A stretch of 64,000 bases of DNA. Source: Marivita sp046591575. GTDB taxonomy: Bacteria; Pseudomonadota; Alphaproteobacteria; Rhodobacterales; Rhodobacteraceae. The number at the start of each line of letters is the position of its first letter. Position 1 is the first letter of the stretch. Of the stretch, positions 1 to 7,786 are shown in pieces. Both the position numbers and the translations under genes were made by a program. The DNA lies in NCBI RefSeq assembly GCF_046591575.1, contig NZ_JBIQWA010000001.1, positions 310,001-374,000 of the forward strand, in the 5' to 3' direction. The notes beneath the pieces are model-generated. The model was not told the DNA's origin. It ran no database searches and was given only the letters and a program-made list of their open reading frames with translations.

Positions 1-1
1 C

Positions 2-565
2 CGCCCTGTTGCGCTGGCCATCAACAAAATCGACCGCGTCGAGGCACAGCACCTGTTAAAGCTGACGCAAGAGATGAACGAGAAGTTCGCTTTCACGCAA
101 ATCTTCATGATTTCTGCGGAAAAGGGCCATGGCGTCAAAGACCTGCGCAAATGGCTGGCCAAAGAGCTGCCCGAAGGCCCGTGGCTGTACCCCGAGGACC
201 AGATCGCCGATTTACCGCTACGCATGATCGCATCTGAAATGACCCGCGAGAAACTGACGCTTCGGCTGCATCAGGAATTGCCTTATCAACTGACCGTCGA
301 AACCGAAAGCTGGGAAGAACGCGAAGATGGGTCAGCCCGCATTGACCAGATCATCTATGTGGTTCGCGACGGGCACAAAGGCATCGTGCTTGGCAACAAG
401 GGCGAAACAATCAAAGCCATCTCAAAAGCCGCACGAGAGGAATTGGAAGAATTCCTTGGCCGTCGCATTCATCTGTTCATGCAGGTGAAGGTCCGCGAAA
501 AATGGCTGGACGAGGCAGAGCGCTATTCCGAAATGGGGCTGAATTTCAAGGATGGGAATGGCTAA
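2..565 (+). CDS. era: GTPase Era, C-terminal part (5' end outside window)
   Basis: Era is a Ras-like GTPase that binds 16S rRNA and helps assemble the 30S subunit. The frame is open from base 2, so the gene starts upstream of the window. The G4 nucleotide-specificity motif NKID is encoded at 23-34. The C-terminal half carries the KH RNA-binding domain, with the GxxG loop in GNKGETIK followed by the typical GRRIHLFMQVKVREKW ending. G1-G3 are not visible because they lie outside. DUF1491 and recO follow on the same strand with short gaps, as expected for an era-recO neighbourhood in alphaproteobacteria. No sign of damage in the visible part. Confidence 0.95.
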   Translation, partial: RPVALAINKIDRVEAQHLLKLTQEMNEKFAFTQIFMISAEKGHGVKDLRKWLAKELPEGPWLYPEDQIADLPLRMIASEMTREKLTLRLHQELPYQLTVETESWEEREDGSARIDQIIYVVRDGHKGIVLGNKGETIKAISKAAREELEEFLGRRIHLFMQVKVREKWLDEAERYSEMGLNFKDGNG

Positions 566-586
566 GGCGTTTCTTAGGGCGCATTC

Positions 587-919
587 ATGACACGCCTTAC
601 CTCTTCTTTTTGGGTCCAGGCCTATCTGCGTCGCCTGTCGCTTTACAACATCCCGGCCTTTGTCACCGCACATGGCGATGACACCGCGGGCGCGGTTCTG
701 GTCAAACTGAACACCCTGGACGGGCAGGCCAAAGTCTTTGTGCGGCAGTTCGACCTGTTGACCGGGGAACGCGACTGGCAGGTTCTGGCCGATGGTCCTG
801 AACAGGATGTGGATACCAGCATCGCCAAGCAGCGCAGCTTTGACAGCGACCTTTGGGTGATCGAAGTCGAGGACCGCGACGGTCGTCACCTTCTGGATGA
901 AGACGGCCTTTCGGGCTAA
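587..919 (+). CDS. DUF1491 family protein
   Basis: A 110-residue protein matching my memory of DUF1491, a small alphaproteobacterial family of unknown function; it opens with FWVQAYLRRL and has an acidic C-terminus (LWVIEVEDRDGRHLLDED). No signal peptide or membrane segment is visible, so it is probably cytosolic. It sits 21 bases after era and 9 bases before recO, so the three are likely cotranscribed. The conserved position between era and recO hints at a role around RNA or DNA metabolism, but that is only inference. Confidence 0.8.
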   Translation: MTRLTSSFWVQAYLRRLSLYNIPAFVTAHGDDTAGAVLVKLNTLDGQAKVFVRQFDLLTGERDWQVLADGPEQDVDTSIAKQRSFDSDLWVIEVEDRDGRHLLDEDGLSG

Positions 920-928
920 CAACATCTC

Positions 929-1693
929 ATGGATTGGCGCGATACCGGTATCCTTCTCAGCAGTCGCCGCCACGGCGAAAGCTCTATGATCCTGGACGTG
1001 TTCACACCGCAGCGTGGACGCCATGCGGGTGTTGTGCGCGGTGGCGCGTCTCGTAAGATCGCTCCGATTCTGCAACCCGGCGCTCAGCTGGATCTTGTCT
1101 GGCAGGCACGTCTGGAAAACCACATCGGTCGGTTTACCGTTGAGCTTCAACGCTCCCGTGCGGCCATCGCGATGGGAGATCGGCTTGCGCTTGCCGGAAT
1201 GAACGCCGTGCTGGCGCTACTGGCTTTTTCGCTGCCGGAACGGGAACCTCACCAAGCGCTCTACCACCAAAGCCAGACCCTGTTGGATCTGCTGGATCAG
1301 CCCGATCTCTGGCCACTGGCCTATCTACGTTGGGAAACTGCGCTGCTTGATGATCTTGGATATGGGCTGGACCTGTCCTGCTGCGCGGTTACCGGATCAA
1401 CCGATGATCTGATTTATATTTCGCCCAAAACCGGACGTGCAGTGTCGGCCAAAGGTGCCGGTGACTGGGCAGACAAGCTTCTGCCCCTGCCTGACGCGCT
1501 AAAAGGCACAGGCGACGGGGCCGATCAGGACATTCTAAAATCACTTGGCACCACGGGTTATTTTTTGGAACAGAAGCTTGGGATTCAACAAAACGACAAA
1601 CCGCTTCCGCCGGCACGCGACCGATTTGTCGCCGCACTGGCCCGGCGCAGTTCCGCGCATGATCCCGGCAACAGCAGTCCCGTTCAGGGGTGA
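929..1693 (+). CDS. recO: DNA repair protein RecO
   Basis: RecO loads RecA onto SSB-coated single-stranded DNA together with RecR in the RecFOR recombination pathway. The 254-residue product has the family's N-terminal OB-fold start (WRDTGILLSSRRHGESSMILDV), the basic RGGASRK patch, and the mid-region AYLRWETALLDDLGYGLDL that is typical of RecO. Length is normal for the family. The start ATG lies 9 bases after the DUF1491 stop, which fits an era-DUF1491-recO operon. The following 149 bases to pgsA hold no gene that I can see. Confidence 0.93.
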   Translation: MDWRDTGILLSSRRHGESSMILDVFTPQRGRHAGVVRGGASRKIAPILQPGAQLDLVWQARLENHIGRFTVELQRSRAAIAMGDRLALAGMNAVLALLAFSLPEREPHQALYHQSQTLLDLLDQPDLWPLAYLRWETALLDDLGYGLDLSCCAVTGSTDDLIYISPKTGRAVSAKGAGDWADKLLPLPDALKGTGDGADQDILKSLGTTGYFLEQKLGIQQNDKPLPPARDRFVAALARRSSAHDPGNSSPVQG

Positions 1694-1842
1694 CGACACG
1701 CCTCAGCGGCTGGCCGTCCGGCCTGCCAAACAGGGCAATATATCGCCATCCAACAGCATCATTCAGGCTGCCAACGCCCGTCGCTGGAAAACAACGCAAC
1801 CTGTGCCTTTCAAGTGGCCTGCAGGCGCGTTAGATACAAGGT

Positions 1843-2502
1843 ATGAACATGACCGTGCCAAATATCCTGACAGTCCTGCGCCTGATGGCAGCACCAGGGG
1901 TTGCGCTGATGTTCTTGTATTTCTCGCGCCCGGCGGCAGATTGGTTCGCGCTGATCCTGTTCATCACCGCCGCGATCACAGATTGGTTCGACGGCTATCT
2001 CGCGCGCGCATGGAAGCAGGAAAGCAAGCTTGGCGCGATGCTCGACCCAATTGCCGACAAGGCAATGGTGGTCATCGCCCTGATGGTGATCGTCGGGTAT
2101 TCGTCCATGTCGCCTTGGCTGGTCCTGCCCGCGACCTTCATTCTATTTCGTGAAGTCTTCGTATCGGGCTTGCGCGAATTTCTGGGCGACACAGCCGGGA
2201 CACTCAAGGTCACCCCGTTGGCAAAATGGAAAACGACCTTGCAGATGGTCGCAATAGCCATTCTTTTTGCGCAAGGCGTGTTCGAACACTATCTCGGCAT
2301 GTCCGCGATGGGGATGGGCCCCGAGATTTTCGAGGGCGTCATGCGCGGCGATGTCGAGGACCTGCACGGCCTTTGGTGGAAACACGCGGGCATGGTCTGG
2401 ACCGGGAATATCGGGCTGGCCCTGCTTTGGATTGCTGCCTTTCTCACTCTCATCACCGGCTGGGATTATTTCCGCAAAGCGGTGCCGTTTCTAAAGGATT
2501 GA
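1843..2502 (+). CDS. pgsA: CDP-diacylglycerol-glycerol-3-phosphate 3-phosphatidyltransferase
   Basis: PgsA makes phosphatidylglycerophosphate, the committed step to phosphatidylglycerol and cardiolipin, in the inner membrane. The CDP-alcohol phosphotransferase signature is complete: D47, D50, G51, A54, R55, G64, D68 and D72 in DWFDGYLAR...GAMLDPIAD. Several hydrophobic segments span the rest of the 219 residues. A second ATG at 1849 is spaced better from an AAGG stretch and could be the true start. moaD begins 4 bases after the stop, so pgsA, moaD and moaE look cotranscribed, an arrangement I recall from other Rhodobacteraceae. Confidence 0.93.
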   Translation: MNMTVPNILTVLRLMAAPGVALMFLYFSRPAADWFALILFITAAITDWFDGYLARAWKQESKLGAMLDPIADKAMVVIALMVIVGYSSMSPWLVLPATFILFREVFVSGLREFLGDTAGTLKVTPLAKWKTTLQMVAIAILFAQGVFEHYLGMSAMGMGPEIFEGVMRGDVEDLHGLWWKHAGMVWTGNIGLALLWIAAFLTLITGWDYFRKAVPFLKD

Positions 2503-2506
2503 TCAG

Positions 2507-2752
2507 ATGGATGTTCTTTATTTTGCATGGGTCCGTGAACGGATCGGCCTGCCCAAGGAAACCGTCACAACCGACGCCGCCACAGTCGCCGATCTGGTGG
2601 CCGAACTGCGCGCCAAAGAAGACCGTTACGACATGGCCTTTTCTGACCTGACCGCGTTGCGCGTCGCCGTGGATCAGGAACTGACCGATTTCGACGCTCC
2701 GCTCGCAGGCGCGCGCGAAGTGGCGTTCTTTCCACCGATGACCGGGGGCTGA
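2507..2752 (+). CDS. moaD: Molybdopterin synthase sulfur carrier subunit MoaD
   Basis: MoaD is the ubiquitin-like small subunit of molybdopterin synthase; its C-terminal glycine is thiocarboxylated and donates sulfur to precursor Z in molybdenum cofactor synthesis. The 81-residue product ends in the required Gly-Gly (FFPPMTGG) and starts with the beta-grasp strand MDVLYFAWVRERIG. It lies 4 bases after pgsA and 2 bases before moaE, which supports coordinated production with its partner subunit. Confidence 0.94.
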   Translation: MDVLYFAWVRERIGLPKETVTTDAATVADLVAELRAKEDRYDMAFSDLTALRVAVDQELTDFDAPLAGAREVAFFPPMTGG

Positions 2753-2754
2753 CC

Positions 2755-3201
2755 ATGCACGTCATCGTTCAGGAATCCGCGTTCGATTTCGGGGCCGAGG
2801 CAGACCGTTTTGCCAGCGGACGGCATGACATGGGGGCCGTGGTCACCTTTACCGGCATCGTGCGCGATTTTGGCGGCGGGGGGCTGGATGCGATGGAGAT
2901 CGAGCATTATCCCGGCATGACGCAAAAGGCGTTGGAAAAAATCGCCTCGGACGCAATTGGGCGCTGGTCGCTGGGTGATGCCTTGGTCATTCACCGCTAC
3001 GGACGGATGGAACCGGGCGAGAAGATTATGATGGTCGCGACCGCAGCCCCGCACCGCAAAGACGCGTTTGAGGCGGCAGAGTACCTGATGGACTACCTCA
3101 AATCACGCGCGCCGTTTTGGAAGAAGGAACATGCGTCCTCTGGCAAGACCGATTGGGTCGCCGCCAAAGACGAAGACGAGGACGCGCTGACGCGCTGGTA
3201 G
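2755..3201 (+). CDS. moaE: Molybdopterin synthase catalytic subunit MoaE
   Basis: MoaE is the large catalytic subunit of molybdopterin synthase and pairs with MoaD to insert the dithiolene sulfurs. The 148-residue product shows the family blocks GAVVTFTGIVRD, MEIEHYPGM, HRYGRM.PGE, AAPHRKDAFEAAEYLMDYLK and the lysine-rich FWKKE motif near the C-terminus that surrounds the active site. It directly follows moaD. The stop is about 20 bases before the inverted repeat that precedes the next regulator gene. Confidence 0.95.
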   Translation: MHVIVQESAFDFGAEADRFASGRHDMGAVVTFTGIVRDFGGGGLDAMEIEHYPGMTQKALEKIASDAIGRWSLGDALVIHRYGRMEPGEKIMMVATAAPHRKDAFEAAEYLMDYLKSRAPFWKKEHASSGKTDWVAAKDEDEDALTRW

Positions 3202-3219
3202 GTTGTGCAATGGCAGATT

Positions 3220-3238
3220 TGGTCATATCATTTGACCA
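3220..3238. promoter_or_regulatory. Inverted repeat, candidate operator of the downstream GntR regulator
   Basis: TGGTCA at 3220-3225 and TGACCA at 3233-3238 form perfect 6-bp arms around a 7-base AT-rich spacer. The repeat ends about 21 bases before the ATG of the FadR/GntR-type regulator at 3260. FadR-subfamily regulators commonly bind TGGTC-type dyads and autoregulate, so it is a plausible operator. The assignment rests on position and symmetry only. Confidence 0.45.
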
Positions 3239-3259
3239 GTTTGCGCGAGTTTGCTTCCT

Positions 3260-4030
3260 ATGCCCTTTCAACCGGTCGTTCCTGAAAAGCTCTCGGCAGC
3301 CGTCACACGCCAGATCGAACAGCTGATCCTGCGCGGCATTCTGCGGCCCGGCGAACGCCTGCCATCCGAACGGGAATTGTCGGAGCGGCTGGAGGTGTCC
3401 CGCCCGTCCCTGCGCGAAGCGATTTCCGACCTGTCGGAGCGCGGGCTGCTGACGAGCCGCAAGGGCGCGGGGGTCTATGTGGCGGATGTGCTTGGGTCCG
3501 CCTTTTCGCCAGCCTTGGTGCGGCTCTTTGCGTCGCATGATGAGGCGGTGTTCGACTACCTGTCCTTCCGTCGCGACATGGAAGGCCTGGCCGCCGAACG
3601 CGCCGCTAGGTTGGGGTCGGACACGGACTTGGCCGTGATCGCGGCGGTGTTCGCCCGCATGGAAGCGGCGCACCAGAAACGCGACCCGTCCGACGAGGCG
3701 GCGCTGGACGCGGAATTCCACCTGTCGATCATCGAGGCCAGCCACAACGTGGTGATGCTCCACATGATGCGGTCAATGTACGAATTGCTGCGCGAGGGCG
3801 TGTTCTACAACCGGCAGATCATGTTCCGGCAGAAGACCACGCGGGCGACGTTGTTGGACCAGCACCGGGCGATCAATTCCGCGTTGCAGGCCCGGGACCC
3901 CGCTGGCGCGCGGCAGGCGGTGGTGGATCATTTGTCGTATGTGGAGGCGTGTCTGGCGGACAACAGGAAGGCCGAGGCGCACGAAGCGGTGGCCCGGCAG
4001 AGGTTGGAGCATGTTGGGGGGAAGGGGTGA
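3260..4030 (+). CDS. FadR/GntR-family transcriptional regulator (FCD domain)
   Basis: A 256-residue regulator of the GntR superfamily, FadR subfamily. The N-terminal winged helix is clear (LRPGERLPSERELSERLEVSRPSLREAI), followed by the wing GLLTSRKGAGVYVAD and an all-helical FCD ligand domain with EFHLSIIEASHN supplying likely metal or acid ligands. It resembles PdhR/LldR-type regulators of organic-acid metabolism; the effector cannot be told from sequence. The ATG at 3260 is preferred over an in-frame TTG at 3251. It does not adjoin its likely targets: the next gene is the Shedu nuclease, so the ancestral downstream neighbour may have been displaced. Confidence 0.85.
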   Translation: MPFQPVVPEKLSAAVTRQIEQLILRGILRPGERLPSERELSERLEVSRPSLREAISDLSERGLLTSRKGAGVYVADVLGSAFSPALVRLFASHDEAVFDYLSFRRDMEGLAAERAARLGSDTDLAVIAAVFARMEAAHQKRDPSDEAALDAEFHLSIIEASHNVVMLHMMRSMYELLREGVFYNRQIMFRQKTTRATLLDQHRAINSALQARDPAGARQAVVDHLSYVEACLADNRKAEAHEAVARQRLEHVGGKG

Positions 4031-4083
4031 GCGCCGACTTTGGAAAAGAGGGACAGCAGATTACTTCTCTATCGGGGTGAATA

Positions 4084-5247
4084 ATGTCAGAATTGGATTT
4101 CAGAGAATATAATGACGCTCTCAGGCGCGTTCCACAGAAGCTTTATATTTCCAAGAGCTTCACGCACCCACGACAGGATAATGCTCGTAGATTTGCACGT
4201 AAACGCTTTGAGGTTGGTCCATTGAAAGAAGTTCTAATGAAAGGCGATGAGTTCGTCCTCCACGAGACTGATACAGGTATTCAGCAGATTAGAGCGACGT
4301 TTCTCGAAGATGGACGGGGGATAACGCATCTTCACATTCAAAGGTGGAGCACAAAAACCGGTAATCCAATGGGTGAGCAAGTAGTGCTCTATGGAGAACA
4401 AATCGGACGATTGATAGAGTTTATACAGAATATAAGACAGATCGAAATTCCTACACCGAATACCTTCAATGTAGACGAAGCTAATCTACGCTTAGTTCAT
4501 AAACCCGACGCTGATGCGCTCAATGTCCTTAAGGACCATCCAGAGCTGGTTGCCGAGTTCGCACGTAGCCAGATCACAACCGAAGATGTCGTCGCCATCG
4601 CCTACCGCCAACGACAACTGCAATTGTTTTCAGATATGCTCGACAGGGGAAATGACATATCTGAAGATGAATGGCAGGATTACTTTGAGCGAAATCAGTG
4701 GATATTCGGTTATGGTTTAAGCTACATATTCACAACAGGCCTAGACGGCAAAAAACTGCAACAAACAATCAGGGGATCAAACCTGATTGCACCCGGTAAG
4801 ATACCTGATGGCATAATGAAAACTCGCGCAGCGGTTAGCGCGCTATGCTTAGTTGAAATAAAGAAGAGTTCGACCGAACTCCTCAAAAATAACCCCTATC
4901 GTGCCGGAACTTGGGCACCATCAAACGAGCTAAGTGGCGCGGTTGCACAATGCCAAGAGTCTTTGCGAGCAGCTTCTGAAGCTTTTAATACTCACCATTG
5001 TTTCACTGATGAGCGCGGCAATCCGACTGGTGAAGAATTGCTGTCAGTTGAACCAAGAGCTTTTCTTGTTGTCGGAAACTTGGGTGAGTTTCGCTCCGAG
5101 CATGGAATTAATTCCAAACGCTATCAAGCATTCGAAGGCTTCCGTCGAAATTTGCGTCAGCCTGAGATACTTACTTTTGACGAACTCTACGAACGAGCCA
5201 AGTTTATCGTGGCCAGCCAACCGAGTTCTGATGGAATCAATGAATAG
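4084..5247 (+). CDS. Shedu-type immune nuclease (DUF4263, SduA-like)
   Basis: A 387-residue protein whose C-terminal half fits the Shedu DUF4263 nuclease, a PD-(D/E)XK enzyme that defends bacteria against phage or plasmids as a single-gene system. Visible family motifs are E196-x-WQ leading into N204-x-WIFG, then P241-D242-G243, the core E258-I259-K260, and ELSGAVAQCQ (Q289). D242, E258 and K260 are the expected catalytic residues and all are present. The N-terminal 150 or so residues form a separate region that I do not recognise; N-terminal domains vary in this family and may sense the invader. Four sampled 60-base rows average about 46% GC, clearly below neighbours, and codon use is looser, which suggests horizontal acquisition. 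No toxin, methylase or other defence gene is adjacent. Confidence 0.85.
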   Translation: MSELDFREYNDALRRVPQKLYISKSFTHPRQDNARRFARKRFEVGPLKEVLMKGDEFVLHETDTGIQQIRATFLEDGRGITHLHIQRWSTKTGNPMGEQVVLYGEQIGRLIEFIQNIRQIEIPTPNTFNVDEANLRLVHKPDADALNVLKDHPELVAEFARSQITTEDVVAIAYRQRQLQLFSDMLDRGNDISEDEWQDYFERNQWIFGYGLSYIFTTGLDGKKLQQTIRGSNLIAPGKIPDGIMKTRAAVSALCLVEIKKSSTELLKNNPYRAGTWAPSNELSGAVAQCQESLRAASEAFNTHHCFTDERGNPTGEELLSVEPRAFLVVGNLGEFRSEHGINSKRYQAFEGFRRNLRQPEILTFDELYERAKFIVASQPSSDGINE

Positions 5248-5291
5248 TCGATATTATTTGGCCAGGTGAATTAATGCGGGACGTGACGCAA

Positions 5292-5432
5292 GCCGCGCAT
5301 CGCCAGACCGCGGGATGGCGAACAGACGGGTGTTCTGTACCGCTTTATGGTTGCCACGTCCGTCCGTCATTCGAGCGATGCGCCAACACCAACCAAATCG
5401 CCAGCCCGGGGGGCGGTCTGGCGATGCGCGGC
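5292..5432. repeat. Long-spaced perfect 20-bp inverted repeat, possible MITE-like element
   Basis: Bases 5292-5311 and 5413-5432 are perfect 20-bp reverse complements (GCCGCGCATCGCCAGACCGC and its partner), separated by 101 bases. The structure lies between the Shedu gene and the end of the aminotransferase gene in an otherwise gene-free 224-base gap. No T-run follows either arm, so it is not a simple terminator. No target-site duplication is obvious. It could be a miniature element, a structured RNA or a remnant of the event that brought in the Shedu gene. Confidence 0.55.
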
Positions 5433-5471
5433 GGCTTCGCCTTGATTCCGCGCGGGTGCGTTGAAGGATGG

Positions 5472-6875
5472 TTAGCTTTCGACGCGCGCTTTCATCAGGC
5501 CGTCTTCTTTCAGGCGGGCGTGGCATTCGTCCAGCGACTTCCAGGCGCGGGCGATGAGGACGTCGATTTCCTCCTTCGAGATCACCAGCGGGGGCGAGAT
5601 GATCATGCGGTCTCCGACGTGGCGCATGACCAGGTTGTTGGCGAAGCAGCGTTCGCGGCAGATGAGGCCGACGGTGCCTTCGTCAGCCTCGAACTTGGCG
5701 CGGGACGCTTTGTCGGGGGTGAGGGCGATGCTGCCCATCATGCCGACGATTTTTGCTTCACCCACCAGCGGGTGGTCGGCCAGGGATTCGAACTTTTCCT
5801 TCAGATAAGGCCCAGTTTCCTCGCGCACGCGGGTGACGATGCCTTCCTCGTCTAGGATACGCAGGTTCTCCAATGCGACGGCACAGGCAACCGGGTGGCC
5901 GGAATAGGTGTAGCCGTGGTTGAACTCGACGCTGTTGATGACCTCGGCCACCTCGTCACAGATGATCGAGCCGCCGATGGGTTGGTAGCCAGAGCTAAGC
6001 CCCTTGGCGATGGTCATGATGTGCGGGCGGATGCCGATGGTTTCCGAGCCGAACCAATTGCCGGTGCGCCCGAAGCCGCAGATCACCTCGTCGGCGATCA
6101 AAAGGATGCCGTATTGGTCCACGATGCGCTGGATCTCGGGCCAATAGGTCTCCGGCGGGACGATCACGCCGCCTGCGCCCTGCACGGGTTCGGCGATGAA
6201 AGCGGCGACGCGGTCGGGGCCGATGTCGAGGATCGCCTGTTCCAGTTGCCGGGCGCGTTCCAGGCCGAACTCCTCGGGCGTCATGTCACCGCCTTCGGCC
6301 CACCAGTTGGGCTGGTCGATGTGGTGAATGTCGGGGATCGGCAGGCCGCCCTGCATGTGCATGCCCTTCATCCCGCCCAGAGAGCCAGAGCCGACAGACG
6401 AGCCGTGATAGGCGTTCCAGCGCGAGATGATGACGCTCTTTTGCGGCTGGCCTTTTGCGGCCCAATAAGTGCGGACAAGGCGAAGGTTGGTGTCGTTCGC
6501 CTCGGACCCGGAGCTTGCAAAGAAAGTTTGGTTGAACCCGTCAGGGGCCAGTTCTGCCAGTTTCTGCGACAGCGCAATCGCAGGCACATGGGTGGTTTGA
6601 AAGAACGTGTTGTAATACGGAAGCTCTTCCATCTGACGCGCGGCGGCCTGGGCCAGCTCGGTGCGCCCGTAACCGATATTCACACACCACAGCCCCGCCA
6701 TAGCATCCAGAATGCGGTTGCCTTCGCTGTCATTCAACCAAACGCCATCCGCCCGCGTGATCACCCGCGCGCCCTTTTCAGCGAGTTCACCACCATGGGT
6801 AAACGGGTGCATGTGATGGGCGGCGTCTAGCGCCTGCAATTCAGCGGTGGGCATGTGGTTGGTGATCATGGCCAT
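5472..6875 (-). CDS. Class III PLP aminotransferase, likely putrescine/polyamine-pyruvate type
   Basis: A 467-residue fold-type I, class III aminotransferase. The PLP lysine lies in TIAKGLSSGYQPIGG (K291 from this start), the PLP-ring aspartate in LLIADEVICGFGRTG (D262), and the cofactor phosphate motif is FFASSGSEANDTNLRL. The N-terminal HHMHPFTHGGELAEKGARVI is typical of the SpuC-like putrescine- or spermidine-pyruvate group. The transporter next door supports polyamine catabolism, but omega-amino acid or aspartate-family substrates cannot be excluded. ATG 6875 is chosen because GAGAGG stands 9 bases upstream; the open frame continues without need. It follows the GntR gene on the same strand, with a regulator-like motif in the gap. 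Confidence 0.85.
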   Translation of the reverse strand: MAMITNHMPTAELQALDAAHHMHPFTHGGELAEKGARVITRADGVWLNDSEGNRILDAMAGLWCVNIGYGRTELAQAAARQMEELPYYNTFFQTTHVPAIALSQKLAELAPDGFNQTFFASSGSEANDTNLRLVRTYWAAKGQPQKSVIISRWNAYHGSSVGSGSLGGMKGMHMQGGLPIPDIHHIDQPNWWAEGGDMTPEEFGLERARQLEQAILDIGPDRVAAFIAEPVQGAGGVIVPPETYWPEIQRIVDQYGILLIADEVICGFGRTGNWFGSETIGIRPHIMTIAKGLSSGYQPIGGSIICDEVAEVINSVEFNHGYTYSGHPVACAVALENLRILDEEGIVTRVREETGPYLKEKFESLADHPLVGEAKIVGMMGSIALTPDKASRAKFEADEGTVGLICRERCFANNLVMRHVGDRMIISPPLVISKEEIDVLIARAWKSLDECHARLKEDGLMKARVES

Positions 6876-6910
6876 GGGATGCGTCCTCTCAAACGGTTCC
6901 GCACAGAATA

Positions 6911-6930
6911 TGATCAAATTATTCCAAGTC
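6911..6930. promoter_or_regulatory. Candidate GntR operator upstream of aminotransferase
   Basis: TGATCAAATT at 6911-6920 is followed by CAAGTC at 6925-6930. The same TGATCAAATT followed by CAAGTCAA recurs at 7731-7748 upstream of potF. The site lies 36 bases above the aminotransferase start and inside the gap after the regulator gene. Recurrence at both polyamine promoters suggests a binding site for the local GntR protein. Confidence 0.45.
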
Positions 6931-6937
6931 AATCGAA

Positions 6938-7609
6938 TCAGGACAAACCTTGGCGAATTTGATCCATACCCTGCACCACATCGGCGTCCATCGCCGCAGC
7001 GGCTGCCGCGGCATCGGCCTGCGCCAAGGCCTCCAGAACGTCTTTGTGACGGTCCGGCAGGTTACGTGTTCCGACCTGTCCACAGACAACCCGCAGCGAC
7101 GGGCCAAACCGAAGCCAAAGCCGCTCGACCATACCCGTCAGGATCGGAGCCTGCGCCAGAGCGTTCAATCCATGGTGAAACTGGTGGTTCTCGACAAGGT
7201 ACTGTCGTACATTGCCGCCACGGATCGCGCTGTCCAGGCGCGCATCGGTTTCGGCCAATGCGGCGATATCAGCTTCTGTCACATGCCGGGCAGCGCGGCG
7301 CACCAGTTCCGGCTCAAGCGCGCGTCGGGCGACGCAAAGCTCGTCAATTGCTTGCAAATCCAACTCTGGCACCACAATGCGTCGATTGCCCATAAAGGCC
7401 AGCGCCCCTTCGGCGATCAACCGCCGCAACGCTTCGCGCACAGGCGTCATGCCCACGCCCAGCGTGTCAGTCAGACCCTGGATCGTGACGGGTTGTCCCG
7501 GCTCGAATTCGCCAAACAACACCCGATCCCGCAATTGACGATACACCACCTCATGCCGGGGCAGGCCGGCACGTCCTTTGTCAGAGTCGGGTAATAATTG
7601 GACCGTCAT
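6938..7609 (-). CDS. GntR-family regulator of the polyamine locus (FCD type)
   Basis: A 223-residue GntR regulator with a winged helix (VLFGEFEPGQPVTIQGLTDTLGVGMTPVREALRRLIAEGAL) and an FCD helical domain (ENHQFHHGLNALA). ATG 7609 is chosen because GAGGTG sits 6 bases upstream; the open frame upstream to 7702 lacks support. It is transcribed divergently from potF and precedes the aminotransferase on its own strand. This layout is classic for a local regulator of transport and catabolism. The two TGATCAAATT motifs are its likely operators. The effector is probably the imported amine or a product, an inference from context. Confidence 0.85.
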   Translation of the reverse strand: MTVQLLPDSDKGRAGLPRHEVVYRQLRDRVLFGEFEPGQPVTIQGLTDTLGVGMTPVREALRRLIAEGALAFMGNRRIVVPELDLQAIDELCVARRALEPELVRRAARHVTEADIAALAETDARLDSAIRGGNVRQYLVENHQFHHGLNALAQAPILTGMVERLWLRFGPSLRVVCGQVGTRNLPDRHKDVLEALAQADAAAAAAAMDADVVQGMDQIRQGLS

Positions 7610-7727
7610 GCGCACCTCACGCCCCCTCGCCTCTTTTGAAATATGACGGGATTGCCCGCCAAAACAAGTCAGCTTGCACGAACAAACATTGCGTGAAAGC
7701 ATGTCAGCTATTGCCAGAGCTAGAAAG

Positions 7728-7748
7728 ATTTGATCAAATTCAAGTCAA
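7728..7748. promoter_or_regulatory. Candidate GntR operator upstream of potF-like gene
   Basis: ATTTGATCAAAT at 7728-7739 is a perfect 12-bp palindrome, and the sequence continues into CAAGTCAA. It lies about 40 bases above the potF start and 120 bases above the regulator start on the other strand. It shares TGATCAAATT and CAAGTC with the site at 6911. Confidence 0.5.
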
Positions 7749-7786
7749 AGGGGTCGCAAGCACCCCAAGATCAACGGGAGACTCAC

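Noticed and set aside
5254..5526. A 90-codon minus-strand frame across the inverted repeat
   Set aside because: Arg-rich translation running through the repeat and into the aminotransferase 3' end; no ribosome site or family resemblance.
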